From positions 1 to 59,575 of the forward strand of contig JAFVRD010000002.1 of NCBI GenBank assembly GCA_017504435.1: 59,575 nt of DNA, written 5' to 3'. Numbering within the stretch: the stretch's first letter is position 1; every line of letters starts with the position of its first letter. The translations under genes were made by a program, and so were the position numbers. Shown piece after piece: positions 9,345-18,831 of this stretch. The notes under the pieces were generated by a model. It was not told where the DNA came from, searched no databases, and saw nothing but the letters and a program-made list of their open reading frames with translations. Source of the stretch: Lentisphaeria bacterium. Its GTDB lineage: Bacteria > Verrucomicrobiota > Lentisphaeria > Victivallales > Victivallaceae.

Positions 9345-9554
9345 AAGAATAGTCCAAAATAAAATTATTGCTTAAACTGTATTGAGAAAAAAGCAAGGGT
9401 CACCAATCGTAGACCGACCAATGACCCGAAACCTCTGCACCATCTTTGAAAATATGCACTGCCGAATTCAACACTGCCGTTTTACCGACAATATCATGCT
9501 CAAAAATGCCCGCCCTCCTCAAGTGGTGCGTTCTTACGCCGAATATGCGTAAAA
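9345..9554. other. Gap between acpP and fabF
   Basis: No recognised gene. On the minus strand an AGGAGGG-like site near 9517-9523 is followed by a frame with no normal start codon that encodes about 33 residues. The nearest ATG gives only nine codons. It may be leader sequence or a remnant. Confidence 0.3.
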
Positions 9555-9791
9555 TCAGTTGGATTTGCTTTCAATGAAAGCGATCGCATCACCGACGGTG
9601 GTCAGTTTTTCAGCTTCTTCATCCGGAATTTCAGCACCGAATGCTTCTTCCAAAGCCATGACCAATTCGACCTGATCCAGAGAATCGGCACCGAGATCTT
9701 CGACAAATTTGGCTTCCGGGGTGACCTGATCTTCAGCAACGCCAAGCTGATCAACGACGATTTTTTTCACTTTATCAGCGATTTCGGACAT
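9555..9791 (-). CDS. acpP: Acyl carrier protein
   Basis: The 78-residue acidic protein carries the phosphopantetheine site [10 protein letters not shown] with Ser37. The length and the flanking helices ([16 protein letters not shown]) are typical. It carries acyl chains for fatty acid and lipid synthesis. The start has an AAGGGA site. A promoter and a palindrome lie upstream at 9848-9889. Confidence 0.96.
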   Translation of the reverse strand: MSEIADKVKKIVVDQLGVAEDQVTPEAKFVEDLGADSLDQVELVMALEEAFGAEIPDEEAEKLTTVGDAIAFIESKSN

Positions 9792-9847
9792 CTTTCTTTC
9801 CCTTTCTTAAAAAATTGGTTTTAGAGTCCCAGTGTTTCATAACTACA

Positions 9848-9889
9848 GTACGACAGTTATATCGTACCACACATAATATCGCTTCTCAA
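9848..9889 (-). promoter_or_regulatory. acpP promoter with overlapping palindrome
   Basis: On the minus strand TTGAGA (9889-9884) and TACGAT (9866-9861) are 17 bases apart. GTACGA (9848-9853) and TCGTAC (9862-9867) form an inverted repeat that covers the -10 box. This is the layout of a repressor operator. The regulator is not known. Confidence 0.45.
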
Positions 9890-9949
9890 CAGCAAAAAGT
9901 CAAGTCTTTTTTTTATTTTATCTGTCGAAAAGCCGTAAAAATATATCTT

Positions 9950-11344
9950 TTACGCAGAAACAAGTTGATTTTTCCGGGGCACTTTCCGCAATACCACCCT
10001 CCAATATGCCCACAGTATCGCCGCATTCAGCATCCATGTCGCCGGATACAGCGCCAGCAATGCCTCCAAACTGATATCTGCCGGAAACCACAGCCAAAAC
10101 GTTTTGATATAGATGACCCGCACCACACAAACGCAAAAAATCGTTATCACCGTAGGCATTACCGACTTACCGATCCCGCGCAATGCGCTGGTAAATATCT
10201 CCATCAGACCGCAGGTAAAAAATAACGGCATGCAGACCATGAATCTGCGGACACCGAAATCAAGCACTTCCGGATTGCTGTTAAAGCAGCTCAGCAACGG
10301 GCGGGCGAATATCATCAGCGTCACCCCCAATACAAACATGAATGCCGCACACAATCCCGCACAATAAAATACGCTCTGCCGCAATCTGCCGAATTGTTTT
10401 CCACCGTAGTTCTGCCCCACAAAACTCAATACCGTCTGACCGATGGCTGCTGACGTTACAAAGCCAATGACCTCCCAGGTCAATGCAGCCGTAAATCCGG
10501 CGATCGCCGCCGAACCGAAAGAATTTATCGCAGATTGGATAAGTAAATTGGACAGCGAAAAACATGATGCCTGAAATCCCGCCGGAATACCTATCCACAT
10601 CATCGCCCGTAAACTTTTCCATTCGATCCGCAGATTGCTCAATTTCACCCGGCAGGGATCGCGCAGCTGGATCAATACCCGCAAAATCAATATCGCTGCC
10701 ACCCCCTGACTGATAACCGTGGCAGTCGCCACTCCGGCGACATCCCAGTGGAAACAGAGCACAAAAAACAAATTCAGTACAACATTGACTATCCCGGCGA
10801 TGATCAGGAAATAAAACGGTCTTTTGGTATCTCCCATTGCCCGCAAGACCGCACTGCCGAAGTTATAGAGCATTATCAGCGGCATACCGGAAAAATAGAT
10901 CAGCATATAGAGCGTTGCCATATCCAGCACATCTGCCGGAGTATCCATCCATTGCAGCATCGGACGGGCGACAAACAGACCGATCACCGCCAGCATTACC
11001 CCGCCGATCAATGAGATCATGATGGCAGTATGGGTGGTGCGGCTGGTCAATTTGCGGTTTTTCTCTCCCAGATAACGGGCGACCAGAACATTTGTCCCGA
11101 TCGACAGCCCGATAAATATATTGATTATCAAATGAGTCAACGGTCCGGTACAGCCCACCGCCGCCAATGCCTGATGTGAAGCGAATTTGCCGACTACGAC
11201 CAGATCCGCAGCATTAAAAAGCAGTTGCAATATACCGCTGATGACCAGCGGCACTGAAAATGTTATGATCTGCCGGAACAACGGTCCACGGCACATATCC
11301 ATCTGATAATCCCGGCTTTTGATGCCGACAACTTTGACAGCCAT
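9950..11344 (-). CDS. MATE family efflux transporter
   Basis: The protein of about 464 residues has twelve predicted membrane helices and the MATE pattern: an N-terminal half with FSVPLVISGILQLLFNAADL and GTNVLVARYLGE, and a related C-terminal half. MATE proteins export cationic drugs or metabolites using Na+ or H+. I start at the ATG at 11344 (MAVKVVG). A TTG at 11377 extends the frame by 11 residues but adds nothing membrane-like. It lies 45 bases after the RND gene and may share its transcript. Confidence 0.9.
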   Translation of the reverse strand: MAVKVVGIKSRDYQMDMCRGPLFRQIITFSVPLVISGILQLLFNAADLVVVGKFASHQALAAVGCTGPLTHLIINIFIGLSIGTNVLVARYLGEKNRKLTSRTTHTAIMISLIGGVMLAVIGLFVARPMLQWMDTPADVLDMATLYMLIYFSGMPLIMLYNFGSAVLRAMGDTKRPFYFLIIAGIVNVVLNLFFVLCFHWDVAGVATATVISQGVAAILILRVLIQLRDPCRVKLSNLRIEWKSLRAMMWIGIPAGFQASCFSLSNLLIQSAINSFGSAAIAGFTAALTWEVIGFVTSAAIGQTVLSFVGQNYGGKQFGRLRQSVFYCAGLCAAFMFVLGVTLMIFARPLLSCFNSNPEVLDFGVRRFMVCMPLFFTCGLMEIFTSALRGIGKSVMPTVITIFCVCVVRVIYIKTFWLWFPADISLEALLALYPATWMLNAAILWAYWRVVLRKVPRKNQLVSA

Positions 11345-11389
11345 TATTTTTTCCGTTTCATGTAATTTGCAAAACAAAAGCCTGTTTTC

Positions 11390-14300
11390 TCACCGTCTGC
11401 GCTGAAGTTTCATCCGGATGCGGTTCCAGAGACCATCGCCATTCTCTCCGGGAACAAACAGGAAGTAAAGTGCCGGGATCACATAAAGCGTCAGCAGCGA
11501 TGAAAAGAGCAATCCGCCGACCACACCCACACCGCAGCTGGCACGCAATTCCGATCCCAGACCGCTTCCGAATGCCATCGGCAGCATTCCCGCCACCGAA
11601 GCGATACTGGTCATCACGATCGGACGGAATTTCGCTTCCACAGCCAGCAGCATTGCCCGGTGCGGTTTTTCGCCATGAGCGATCAGAGTACTGCATTCAT
11701 CCATGATCAGAATCGCATTATTGACCACGATACCGATCATCATGACCCCTCCGAGCAGTCCCATCATCGACATGGACATGCCGAAAAGATAAAGTGTCAG
11801 ATACATGCCGAGAAATCCCAATGGCACGGTGAACATGATCAAAAACGGCTTTGTCCATGATTCCATGATCGCAGCGATAAGCAAGTATGTCAGCAATGTT
11901 GCCAATATTATCACCTGAACAAACTCTCTGGAGGTCTCTTTCATCATCTCCACGCTGCCGCTCATCCGGACACTGTATCCCGGCGGCAGCGACTCTTTGG
12001 CGACCTGAGCGATACGGTCGGAAACTGTTCCCAGAGCCATGCCGGGAGCAGTATTGGCAAACAGCCACATGGTACGCACTTTGTCATAGCGGTTGATGAC
12101 CACCGGATGGGATTCATCGGAGATTTCCGCAAACACCTCAGTGCCCAGCGGATTGCTCCCTTTGTACCCCGGAGCAGTCTGTTTCAGCTGAGCTTCACCG
12201 TATTCCTTGCGGTTTTTGACCCGGATATTGAATGTCCGCGCTCCGGAACGGAAGTCACCGACTTCGATACCGTCCAGGGAACTAAGCAAAGCATTATAGA
12301 GCTCCGATGCTGAAAGTCCCATATTCTGCAAAATCGTCCGGTTGGGGGAAACACTGATATTGGTTTTGCGTTCCCGGCGGCTGGAATCCATATCCCGCAC
12401 CATGCCGCTGACGGTCATTGCTTCGACAACTTTTCGTTCCGCAGCTTCCAGCACCTCCAGATCCGGGCCGTTGATAACACAGCGGATCTCTGCACCGCTG
12501 CCGCCGAATGTGGGAGGGATGGAGAGAGTCACCAGACAATTGTCCAGATAACTCAATTCTTTGCGGATCATGGCCTGAAGTTCATAAATATCTTCATTAC
12601 GTTCCAGTTTGCCGGTAGTTTTCAAATTGATCTGTCCGAGATACACCGCCGCACCGACCTGACCGCGGGTGGAATTCGCCGTACCTACCTGAATTGACAT
12701 ACCTTTGATAAAATCAAATTTTTTCAGATGATCCGCAGCCTCTTTGATCAATTTTTCAGTTGTTGCCAGATTGTAATTGGTCGGAAATTCAAATTTTATT
12801 CTGATCTCGCCCTGATCGCAGAACGGCAGAAATGAGAGACCGACCTGCGGAATGACCAGTTTCCAGATCAGCACCGAACCGATAACGGTCGCCAGAACCA
12901 GTTTTCCGGGATTCCGCATGACCCATTCAATACTTTTATTGAATTTCCGGCACAACCAGTCATAACCTCTGTCCCACGGACGGAAAAGTTTACCGAGCAA
13001 TGAATTTTCCGCGACAGCGGAGTCCTGATTTTTCAACAGCACGCATGCCAGGATCGGTGTCAGGGTAAAACTGACAAAAAGCGATACCAGTGTCGCCGCC
13101 ACCATCACCCCGGCAAAAGGCACCATCATACTGCCGATACGGGTGGTCATCATCATCACCGGTACAAATACCACCACGTTGGTCAAAGCCGAGGCGGAAA
13201 CAGCGGCAATGACTTCTGCAGTACCTTTTTCTGCGGCTTCATGGATCTCTTCCCGGTTGGAAATATGTTTGAAAATATTTTCAATGACCACGATCGAGTT
13301 GGTCACCAATATCCCGACCGAACAGCCCAGAGACAACAGGGTCATGATATTGAATGAGTAGTCCATATATGCCATCAGTGCAAAAGTCACGACCACGGAA
13401 ATCGGCATGGAGATCATGACGATAAACGTTGAACGCGGTTCATGCAGGAACAAAAACAGCAGTACCGCCGTCAGAATGATACCGGTAACGATACTGCTCC
13501 AGGCATCATCGACGGAAGCCTGAATAAATTCACCGGCATCTTTGAACCATACAAGTTCCATTCCGGTCGGCAATTCGCCGTTGTTTCTCAACTGTTCAAA
13601 CCGTTTCCGGATCCCTTTGATAACCTCAATGGCGTTGGCTTCACCTTTTTTCACGATATAGAAACTGGCGGCAGGCTTGCCGTCTACAAACGCTTTGCTC
13701 CGCACTTCCCGGCTCATAAGTTTGACCTCGGCAATGTCGCGTAAATAGATACGTTTGCCTTTGAATTTTCCGATTTCCAGCGAAAGGATCTCTTCAAAAT
13801 TCCGGTAATCGCCGGTAAAGGTGATATTTTTTTCATGGATGCCGCTTTGGATACGGCCCAGCGGTTTGCGGACATTGTTGGCTTCAAGTTTTTTCACCAC
13901 CGCACCGGCATCAAGATTCATTGCGGTCAGCTTCGCCCGGTCAAGCAGAATATGCACCTGCATCTCGTTGGCACCGTAGACCCGCACTTCACCCACACCC
14001 GGCACAGATGAAAAACGGTCTGCGATCACATCGTCAGCATAATCATAAAGATCATCCTGAGTGCGGTCGCCGATCAAATAGAGCTGTACCACGGTGGTGG
14101 CATTGGTGTCGATTTTCCGGATCAACGGCTCTTTGGCACCTTCAGGCAAATCTTCCCGGATGCGGTTCAGAGCCTCCCGGATATCGGTTGCCGCGACATC
14201 AACATTGGTTCCCATGTTGAATTCCAGCTGGATGCGCGCTTCATCCTCCATTGCCATACTGGTGACATGCAAAATGCCGTCAAGGGATGAAACGGCATCT

Positions 14301-14503
14301 TCGATACGCCGGATGATCTCCACTTCGATCTCGGCGGGACTGGCACCCTGATATTCGCAGCGCACCAGTACGGTGGGGATCTCCATGTTGGGAAGCAGAT
14401 CGATACTCAGCCGGGGATAAATGGAAATGCCGATCATCACCAGCACGATAATAAATGCCGTCATCGCAATGGGACGGCGGACTGACCAGCGGCTGAGAAA
14501 CAT
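11390..14503 (-). CDS. RND efflux pump inner-membrane subunit
   Basis: The 1037-residue length and double-repeat plan (membrane helix, large periplasmic loop, six-helix bundle, twice) match the AcrB/HAE1 family. The opening MFLSRWSVRRPIAMTAF and the motif GCSVGILVTNSIVVIENI in the helix-4 region are typical. It would work with the adaptor encoded just upstream and an outer-membrane channel that is not in this window. Its ATG overlaps the adaptor stop (TAATG). The substrate cannot be inferred. Confidence 0.95.
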   Translation of the reverse strand: MFLSRWSVRRPIAMTAFIIVLVMIGISIYPRLSIDLLPNMEIPTVLVRCEYQGASPAEIEVEIIRRIEDAVSSLDGILHVTSMAMEDEARIQLEFNMGTNVDVAATDIREALNRIREDLPEGAKEPLIRKIDTNATTVVQLYLIGDRTQDDLYDYADDVIADRFSSVPGVGEVRVYGANEMQVHILLDRAKLTAMNLDAGAVVKKLEANNVRKPLGRIQSGIHEKNITFTGDYRNFEEILSLEIGKFKGKRIYLRDIAEVKLMSREVRSKAFVDGKPAASFYIVKKGEANAIEVIKGIRKRFEQLRNNGELPTGMELVWFKDAGEFIQASVDDAWSSIVTGIILTAVLLFLFLHEPRSTFIVMISMPISVVVTFALMAYMDYSFNIMTLLSLGCSVGILVTNSIVVIENIFKHISNREEIHEAAEKGTAEVIAAVSASALTNVVVFVPVMMMTTRIGSMMVPFAGVMVAATLVSLFVSFTLTPILACVLLKNQDSAVAENSLLGKLFRPWDRGYDWLCRKFNKSIEWVMRNPGKLVLATVIGSVLIWKLVIPQVGLSFLPFCDQGEIRIKFEFPTNYNLATTEKLIKEAADHLKKFDFIKGMSIQVGTANSTRGQVGAAVYLGQINLKTTGKLERNEDIYELQAMIRKELSYLDNCLVTLSIPPTFGGSGAEIRCVINGPDLEVLEAAERKVVEAMTVSGMVRDMDSSRRERKTNISVSPNRTILQNMGLSASELYNALLSSLDGIEVGDFRSGARTFNIRVKNRKEYGEAQLKQTAPGYKGSNPLGTEVFAEISDESHPVVINRYDKVRTMWLFANTAPGMALGTVSDRIAQVAKESLPPGYSVRMSGSVEMMKETSREFVQVIILATLLTYLLIAAIMESWTKPFLIMFTVPLGFLGMYLTLYLFGMSMSMMGLLGGVMMIGIVVNNAILIMDECSTLIAHGEKPHRAMLLAVEAKFRPIVMTSIASVAGMLPMAFGSGLGSELRASCGVGVVGGLLFSSLLTLYVIPALYFLFVPGENGDGLWNRIRMKLQRRR

Positions 14504-15672
14504 TATTTATTCTCCCCGGATTTGATGATGGTGAGCAAAGCACCGTTATTGATAAAAGTCTGACCGCTGACGACAAAACGTTTGCCGGCTATGGCGGGGT
14601 AATTGATTATTTCGGTATAACCTCCGGAAGATATGCCGCACTGAACATCGACACTTTCAGCGCGGTTGTCTGAATTGACCGTATAAGCAAGCCGGCGGTC
14701 ATTGGCACGGAGCAAAATCGCGTCAGACGGCAAACCGTAAGCAGTTTTCTCCTGCAGGATCAGTTTGATTTCGCACAGCATACCGCTGACCAGCTGGATC
14801 TCCTCCGGAACGGTTATTTTGAGTTTGAATGTCCGGCTGTCCGGATCAATGGCAGGGGATTTGTAAGTCACTGCGGCAAACCCGGCGGAACGACCGTCCT
14901 GCCGGAAAAATTCCACTTTGGTCTTGCCGGGGGTGACCTGATCGTAATAAACGGCACTGATGTGGCAAATGACTTCAAGCCGCTGGTGATTTTCCAGTTT
15001 GAGAATATCCTGACCGACGGTGACAAATTCGTTTTCTTCAACGAATTTATCCACGATCACACAATCAAACGGTGCTCTTATGACCGAATCATCCAGATTT
15101 TTTTTGGCAATGGCAAGATTGCTCTGAGCCTGCTTGAGCTGACTGGAAGCATTGAGGATCGCCGCCTGCGCGCTCTGAACTTCGGTCTGCGCTTTTTTAT
15201 ATGCGGTTTCGATATTTTCAAAACTCGCCTGACTGATCGCCTTGGATTCCCGCAATGTCAGGGCACGTTCATAATCGTGTTTCGCCTGACTGCAGACGAT
15301 CTCATTGTTTTTCAATGCCAGTTTGGCACTTTGCAATGCGGCATCTTTGACTTTGATCTCATCTTCTTTGACCACCACCTGATTTTTCAGCACATGGTGG
15401 TCGATCCCGAAAAGCACATCTCCGGCAGTACGGATATCTCCCTCATCAACCCGGAACACCTCCAGTGTGCCGCTGATCTTTGCCGAAATAGTAGCGTATT
15501 CGACCGGCATGACAGTACCCTGAAGCGGTATTTCTTCACGGAAAGTCCGCTGCTGAAGCGTACTAACCTCCACCCGGGTGGTACGCTCACGATGTTTTTT
15601 GACCTCCTTGCCGCATCCGGCAAATAACAGCACCACAGCAGCGGCACCCGGCACAAGTGCAGAAAATTTCAT
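14503..15672 (-). CDS. RND periplasmic adaptor lipoprotein
   Basis: A lipoprotein signal ends at Cys20 (LLFAGC). The 389-residue protein then shows the lipoyl-like halves (GTVMPVEYATISAKISGTLEVFRVDEGD and the DSVIRAPFDCVIVDKFVEENEFVTVG region reads similarly), a long coiled-coil hairpin (about 95-190) and a beta-barrel domain. This is the membrane-fusion partner of the RND pump. It is first in the operon. TTGACA at 15782-15777 on the minus strand could be its -35 box but no clear -10 follows. Confidence 0.93.
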   Translation of the reverse strand: MKFSALVPGAAAVVLLFAGCGKEVKKHRERTTRVEVSTLQQRTFREEIPLQGTVMPVEYATISAKISGTLEVFRVDEGDIRTAGDVLFGIDHHVLKNQVVVKEDEIKVKDAALQSAKLALKNNEIVCSQAKHDYERALTLRESKAISQASFENIETAYKKAQTEVQSAQAAILNASSQLKQAQSNLAIAKKNLDDSVIRAPFDCVIVDKFVEENEFVTVGQDILKLENHQRLEVICHISAVYYDQVTPGKTKVEFFRQDGRSAGFAAVTYKSPAIDPDSRTFKLKITVPEEIQLVSGMLCEIKLILQEKTAYGLPSDAILLRANDRRLAYTVNSDNRAESVDVQCGISSGGYTEIINYPAIAGKRFVVSGQTFINNGALLTIIKSGENK

Positions 15673-15824
15673 GTTATATATCCTTCAGGGGTTATTATTT
15701 TATGTTGTTCAGGAAATATAGTTGCAAAAATTAAAATTACAATATATTAAAATAAAAAAAATGATAGGTAAAAACTTGTCAAATTCCGGTCATTGCAGAG
15801 TAACTTCTGCAGAAATAACTCTCT

Positions 15825-16439
15825 TTACAGCCAACAGATGACTATGCCGACCGCAAGCGGGATGGTAAAATTGTCATCCAGTTTCAATTGTTTCTGGAAC
15901 AATTCAACAACTGCGGCAAGCACCACTCCCGCCAAACCCCACAGGTAAAAATTTCCCGGCATTTGGGAAATGAAAAATACTGCCGCCAATGCCGTATACC
16001 CTGCCAGAATAAAACTCAGAAAACCTTCCAGTGATTTCCCGTTGACCAGTTTGTGCCGTCCGAATTTGCGCCCGATCAATGCCGCCGCCGCATCTCCGGT
16101 CAGCATCACTGCCAGTGCCGCCGCCGCAATCACCGGGGCAAAGAGCAGATTTATCAGCAGTGCCGCCGCCAGCACCGGAGCTCCGCCGGAAACGATCCAT
16201 TGACCGGGACGAACCTCTTTACGAAGCATTTTTCCGAATAATTTACCGTACAACCTGCCCAGATATTTGCCATTATTGGCATAATCATGTTCTGACACCA
16301 CCGTAAGAACCAGCAGCAGTGCAAACATTATACATGCACACCACTGATATTGAGCCAGCAGCAGAGTTGCTGCAACCATCCAGAGTGATGAGAGATGAAC
16401 AAGTTTACGTTTTATTTCTTCAAAGTAGCTTATTTCCAT
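15825..16439 (-). CDS. Dolichol-kinase/CTP-dependent lipid kinase-like membrane protein
   Basis: The 204-residue protein has six or seven hydrophobic helices. It begins EIKRKLVHL, a hallmark of the SEC59/DGK1/VTE5 lipid kinase family, and has the later GDAAAALIGRKFGRHK...GKSLEG block that forms the nucleotide site. Family members phosphorylate polyprenols, diacylglycerol or phytol with CTP. The lipid used here is unknown. It stands alone between the efflux operon and the CBM gene. Confidence 0.78.
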   Translation of the reverse strand: MEISYFEEIKRKLVHLSSLWMVAATLLLAQYQWCACIMFALLLVLTVVSEHDYANNGKYLGRLYGKLFGKMLRKEVRPGQWIVSGGAPVLAAALLINLLFAPVIAAAALAVMLTGDAAAALIGRKFGRHKLVNGKSLEGFLSFILAGYTALAAVFFISQMPGNFYLWGLAGVVLAAVVELFQKQLKLDDNFTIPLAVGIVICWL

Positions 16440-16557
16440 GGTATTTTTCCAAATAAATTTTCCATTATCATGCTCTCCTGAAATATATCATAAAAGCAAC
16501 AGGTTTTCAAACCGGAAACAAGCTTTGTCGAATATATTTTCCTTCAGCAACAGAGCC

Positions 16558-16594
16558 AAAAAAACGGATGCCGCAGCTGTCGCCGCGGCATCCG
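16558..16594 (-). terminator. Terminator after the CBM-like gene
   Basis: A perfect 10-bp stem (16565-16574 with 16585-16594) around a 10-base loop is followed by seven T on the minus strand. It lies 28 bases past the stop of the gene ending at 16622. A T run also follows on the plus strand. Confidence 0.8.
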
Positions 16595-16621
16595 GAACGA
16601 TTTTTTAATTACGCAAGTACT

Positions 16622-17635
16622 TTACTTGACCGGGATGATACTGATATCATCAACACAAACAGTATCTCCCTGAGCCAGATTGGTACTGCGGACATAGAGT
16701 TCAAACTTGTCCGCTTCCACTCTGGGAATGAAAGTAACTTTGTAAACCTGCCAATCTTTTTTGCCAAGCGCGATTTGGGGAACACCGTCATAAACGATGG
16801 TAATGTTGTCCATATCGCTTTCCCGGACTTGAACGGCAACCGATTTTTTGGTCACATCGCTCAAACCGGCTTTGGCACGGAATGAAAGTTGATATTTTTT
16901 GCCTGCCTGCAGCGGCGGCAGCTGCTGGATAAGGGTCAGGAATGCTTTATATTTGTTGGCAGGATCACCGTTGATATTGAGTACACCATCCGGTGCGATC
17001 GCAAACGGTGCGGTCTGGGCTTTGCCGACCCGGCTCACCCACGGATCAAGGCTGTTTGCCTCAAAATCACCATTCCGGACGAGATTTTCCACTGCGGCGG
17101 CATTACCGGCGGCAGCTTTGCCATTGACCGGAGTCAGGGTGATATTATCAACGGTGATCTGATCGCTGTCGCTCAAATTGGCAGAAATCACATAAAGGCG
17201 GAAAGATGCGGCATTGCCGGACGGACGGAATTTGGCAACATATTTTTTGCTGTTTTTATTTCTCAAACCCACATCGAATCCGGAATATGCGATCGTGACA
17301 TTGCTCTCATTGGCCTGCCGGACTTTTATCCAGCAATACTTTTTCCCGATTTCCGGTACGTTGGCAGTCACATCTGCAGAAATAATATATTCCTGCGCCG
17401 GGTCAAGCAGCGGCAGTTCCTGAACCAATGACACAAATGCGTTGTATTTACCGGCCTGATTCCCGGAAACGGTCAATTTGCCGTTTTCAAAAACATGATA
17501 TTTTTTGCCTCCGGTATACTGCGGAGATTGCCACAAATTTCCCTCCTGGGCAAAATCACCGTTTTGAACCAGATTTCCGGCTCCGCAAATTCCGGTCAAT
17601 ACCAATGCGGCGGCAGCAGTTGTAAAAAATTTCAT
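16622..17635 (-). CDS. Secreted protein with two CBM4/9-like domains
   Basis: A signal peptide (about 1-19) precedes two related domains, about 20-170 and 183-336. Each begins NLVQNGDF or NLVRNGDFE and shows the KYxxFxxLxQELPxLxxxxxY and F-x-LYVxSxNLSxxD-x-(I/V)-x-VD(N/D)I pattern of CBM4/9 beta-sandwiches. Such domains bind glycans. There is no catalytic part, so it may be a binding or surface protein. A GGAGG site five bases upstream fixes the start. It follows the DUF4434 gene by 19 bases. Confidence 0.8.
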   Translation of the reverse strand: MKFFTTAAAALVLTGICGAGNLVQNGDFAQEGNLWQSPQYTGGKKYHVFENGKLTVSGNQAGKYNAFVSLVQELPLLDPAQEYIISADVTANVPEIGKKYCWIKVRQANESNVTIAYSGFDVGLRNKNSKKYVAKFRPSGNAASFRLYVISANLSDSDQITVDNITLTPVNGKAAAGNAAAVENLVRNGDFEANSLDPWVSRVGKAQTAPFAIAPDGVLNINGDPANKYKAFLTLIQQLPPLQAGKKYQLSFRAKAGLSDVTKKSVAVQVRESDMDNITIVYDGVPQIALGKKDWQVYKVTFIPRVEADKFELYVRSTNLAQGDTVCVDDISIIPVK

Positions 17636-17654
17636 TTTTCCTCCTTAACCTTTT

Positions 17655-18554
17655 TCATGCTTCTTTGCCAATATATTCCATGTACCGGCGGTACAAATTG
17701 CGTGCCGCAAGATACTGTGAATTCGGGCTGAGAAAATGCGGTGCTTCAAACGTGATGAGTTTATCCACATACGGCTGAACGATGTCGATCTTATAACGCA
17801 TTTTCATCCATTCAATGGGCGGAAACTTCCACCGCATATCCCGGTCAAACGTTTCCACATTTGACCAGTAAGCGACTCCGTGTTTCTGAAAAACCTCGTA
17901 AGTGGCTCTGACGTAATCTCCCAACTCTTTGAAATCGGTATGACCATCCATAAACGCATAGGCACTGATAAGTCCTTCCATATACTCCAATTGATAATCA
18001 AAGTGTTTGGCATGGACTTCCGGCGGCACCGGATAATCCGGCACATACTTCCTGCCGCAGTAGCGCGGAGATGCTATGATCGGACGGACTTTATCATATT
18101 TGCGGATGTGTTCACACAGCGGTTTCCAGATTTTGTATGGATGCAGCATCATGCTGCCTTCGAAACTCATGTACCATCCGTAAAAAGCCGGGTGAGTTCC
18201 GTAGCGGGCAAGCAATTCATCAACAAAGTCATTGTTGATTGCGACCTCATTTTCCCAATCATTGACTGCGGAATGTTTCACCGTTTCGTACAATCCCATG
18301 TAGAGTTTCAAACCGGTACGTTCTGCTTCATTGAGCATGATCGCGATCAAATCGGGATCTTCATAGAGAGTCGGTTTGATCACTTCACTGTTGAACATGG
18401 CGTGATCTTTGAAACCGGCACGGATGATAATGACTGAGTCCATCCCCATTTTTTTGAATGAATCGAACTCCTTTGCCCAATCCGCAGCCGTAAAATTATT
18501 GCTGGGGATGTCCCAGGCAACTCCATCTACGAATGTTCCGGAAATAATTTTCAT
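17655..18554 (-). CDS. DUF4434-like (TIM-barrel) protein
   Basis: The 299-residue protein resembles DUF4434 proteins, thought to be TIM-barrel glycosidase relatives. Visible are SGTFVDGVAWDIPSNN at the N-terminus, GMDSVIIIRAGF, and FYGWYMSFEGS, whose Glu could be catalytic. No signal peptide is seen, so it is cytoplasmic if the start is right. I start at the ATG at 18554 because AAAGGAG lies 8 bases upstream; an ATG six bases earlier is too close to it. It shares a divergent control region with the 1417-residue protein. Confidence 0.75.
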   Translation of the reverse strand: MKIISGTFVDGVAWDIPSNNFTAADWAKEFDSFKKMGMDSVIIIRAGFKDHAMFNSEVIKPTLYEDPDLIAIMLNEAERTGLKLYMGLYETVKHSAVNDWENEVAINNDFVDELLARYGTHPAFYGWYMSFEGSMMLHPYKIWKPLCEHIRKYDKVRPIIASPRYCGRKYVPDYPVPPEVHAKHFDYQLEYMEGLISAYAFMDGHTDFKELGDYVRATYEVFQKHGVAYWSNVETFDRDMRWKFPPIEWMKMRYKIDIVQPYVDKLITFEAPHFLSPNSQYLAARNLYRRYMEYIGKEA

Positions 18555-18831
18555 ATTCATAGCTCCTTTCAGGATCATATTCCGTAACTGCACTATAAAA
18601 TATACTCATTGAAAACCATTCACAAAATGGATTATTTGGACAAAACATGCAAAAAATGCTTTTTTTTGTCAATCTCGTCATTTTTATACCTTATTCCAAT
18701 TGATAAAAATTTATTTTTTATGAAAATTGCACGGTATTGGCAAAATCATCCATTCCCAAAACATTGTTGCGGTGGTAAAATAATTATCAGCACGAAAAAT
18801 TGACTCTAACCAAGTTTGAAAGGGATCGGGT
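18555..18831. promoter_or_regulatory. Divergent control region
   Basis: The 277-base AT-rich region separates the DUF4434 gene from the large secreted protein. An imperfect inverted repeat lies at about 18637-18670 (GACAAAA-x-GCA to TGC-x-TTTTGTC). On the minus strand TTTTGT and TATATT 17 bases apart near 18599 could be a weak promoter. No confident plus-strand promoter was found. Confidence 0.35.

Noticed and set aside
11345-11377. Upstream TTG start for the MATE gene
   Set aside because: It adds 11 hydrophilic residues not expected in the family; the ATG at 11344 is preferred.
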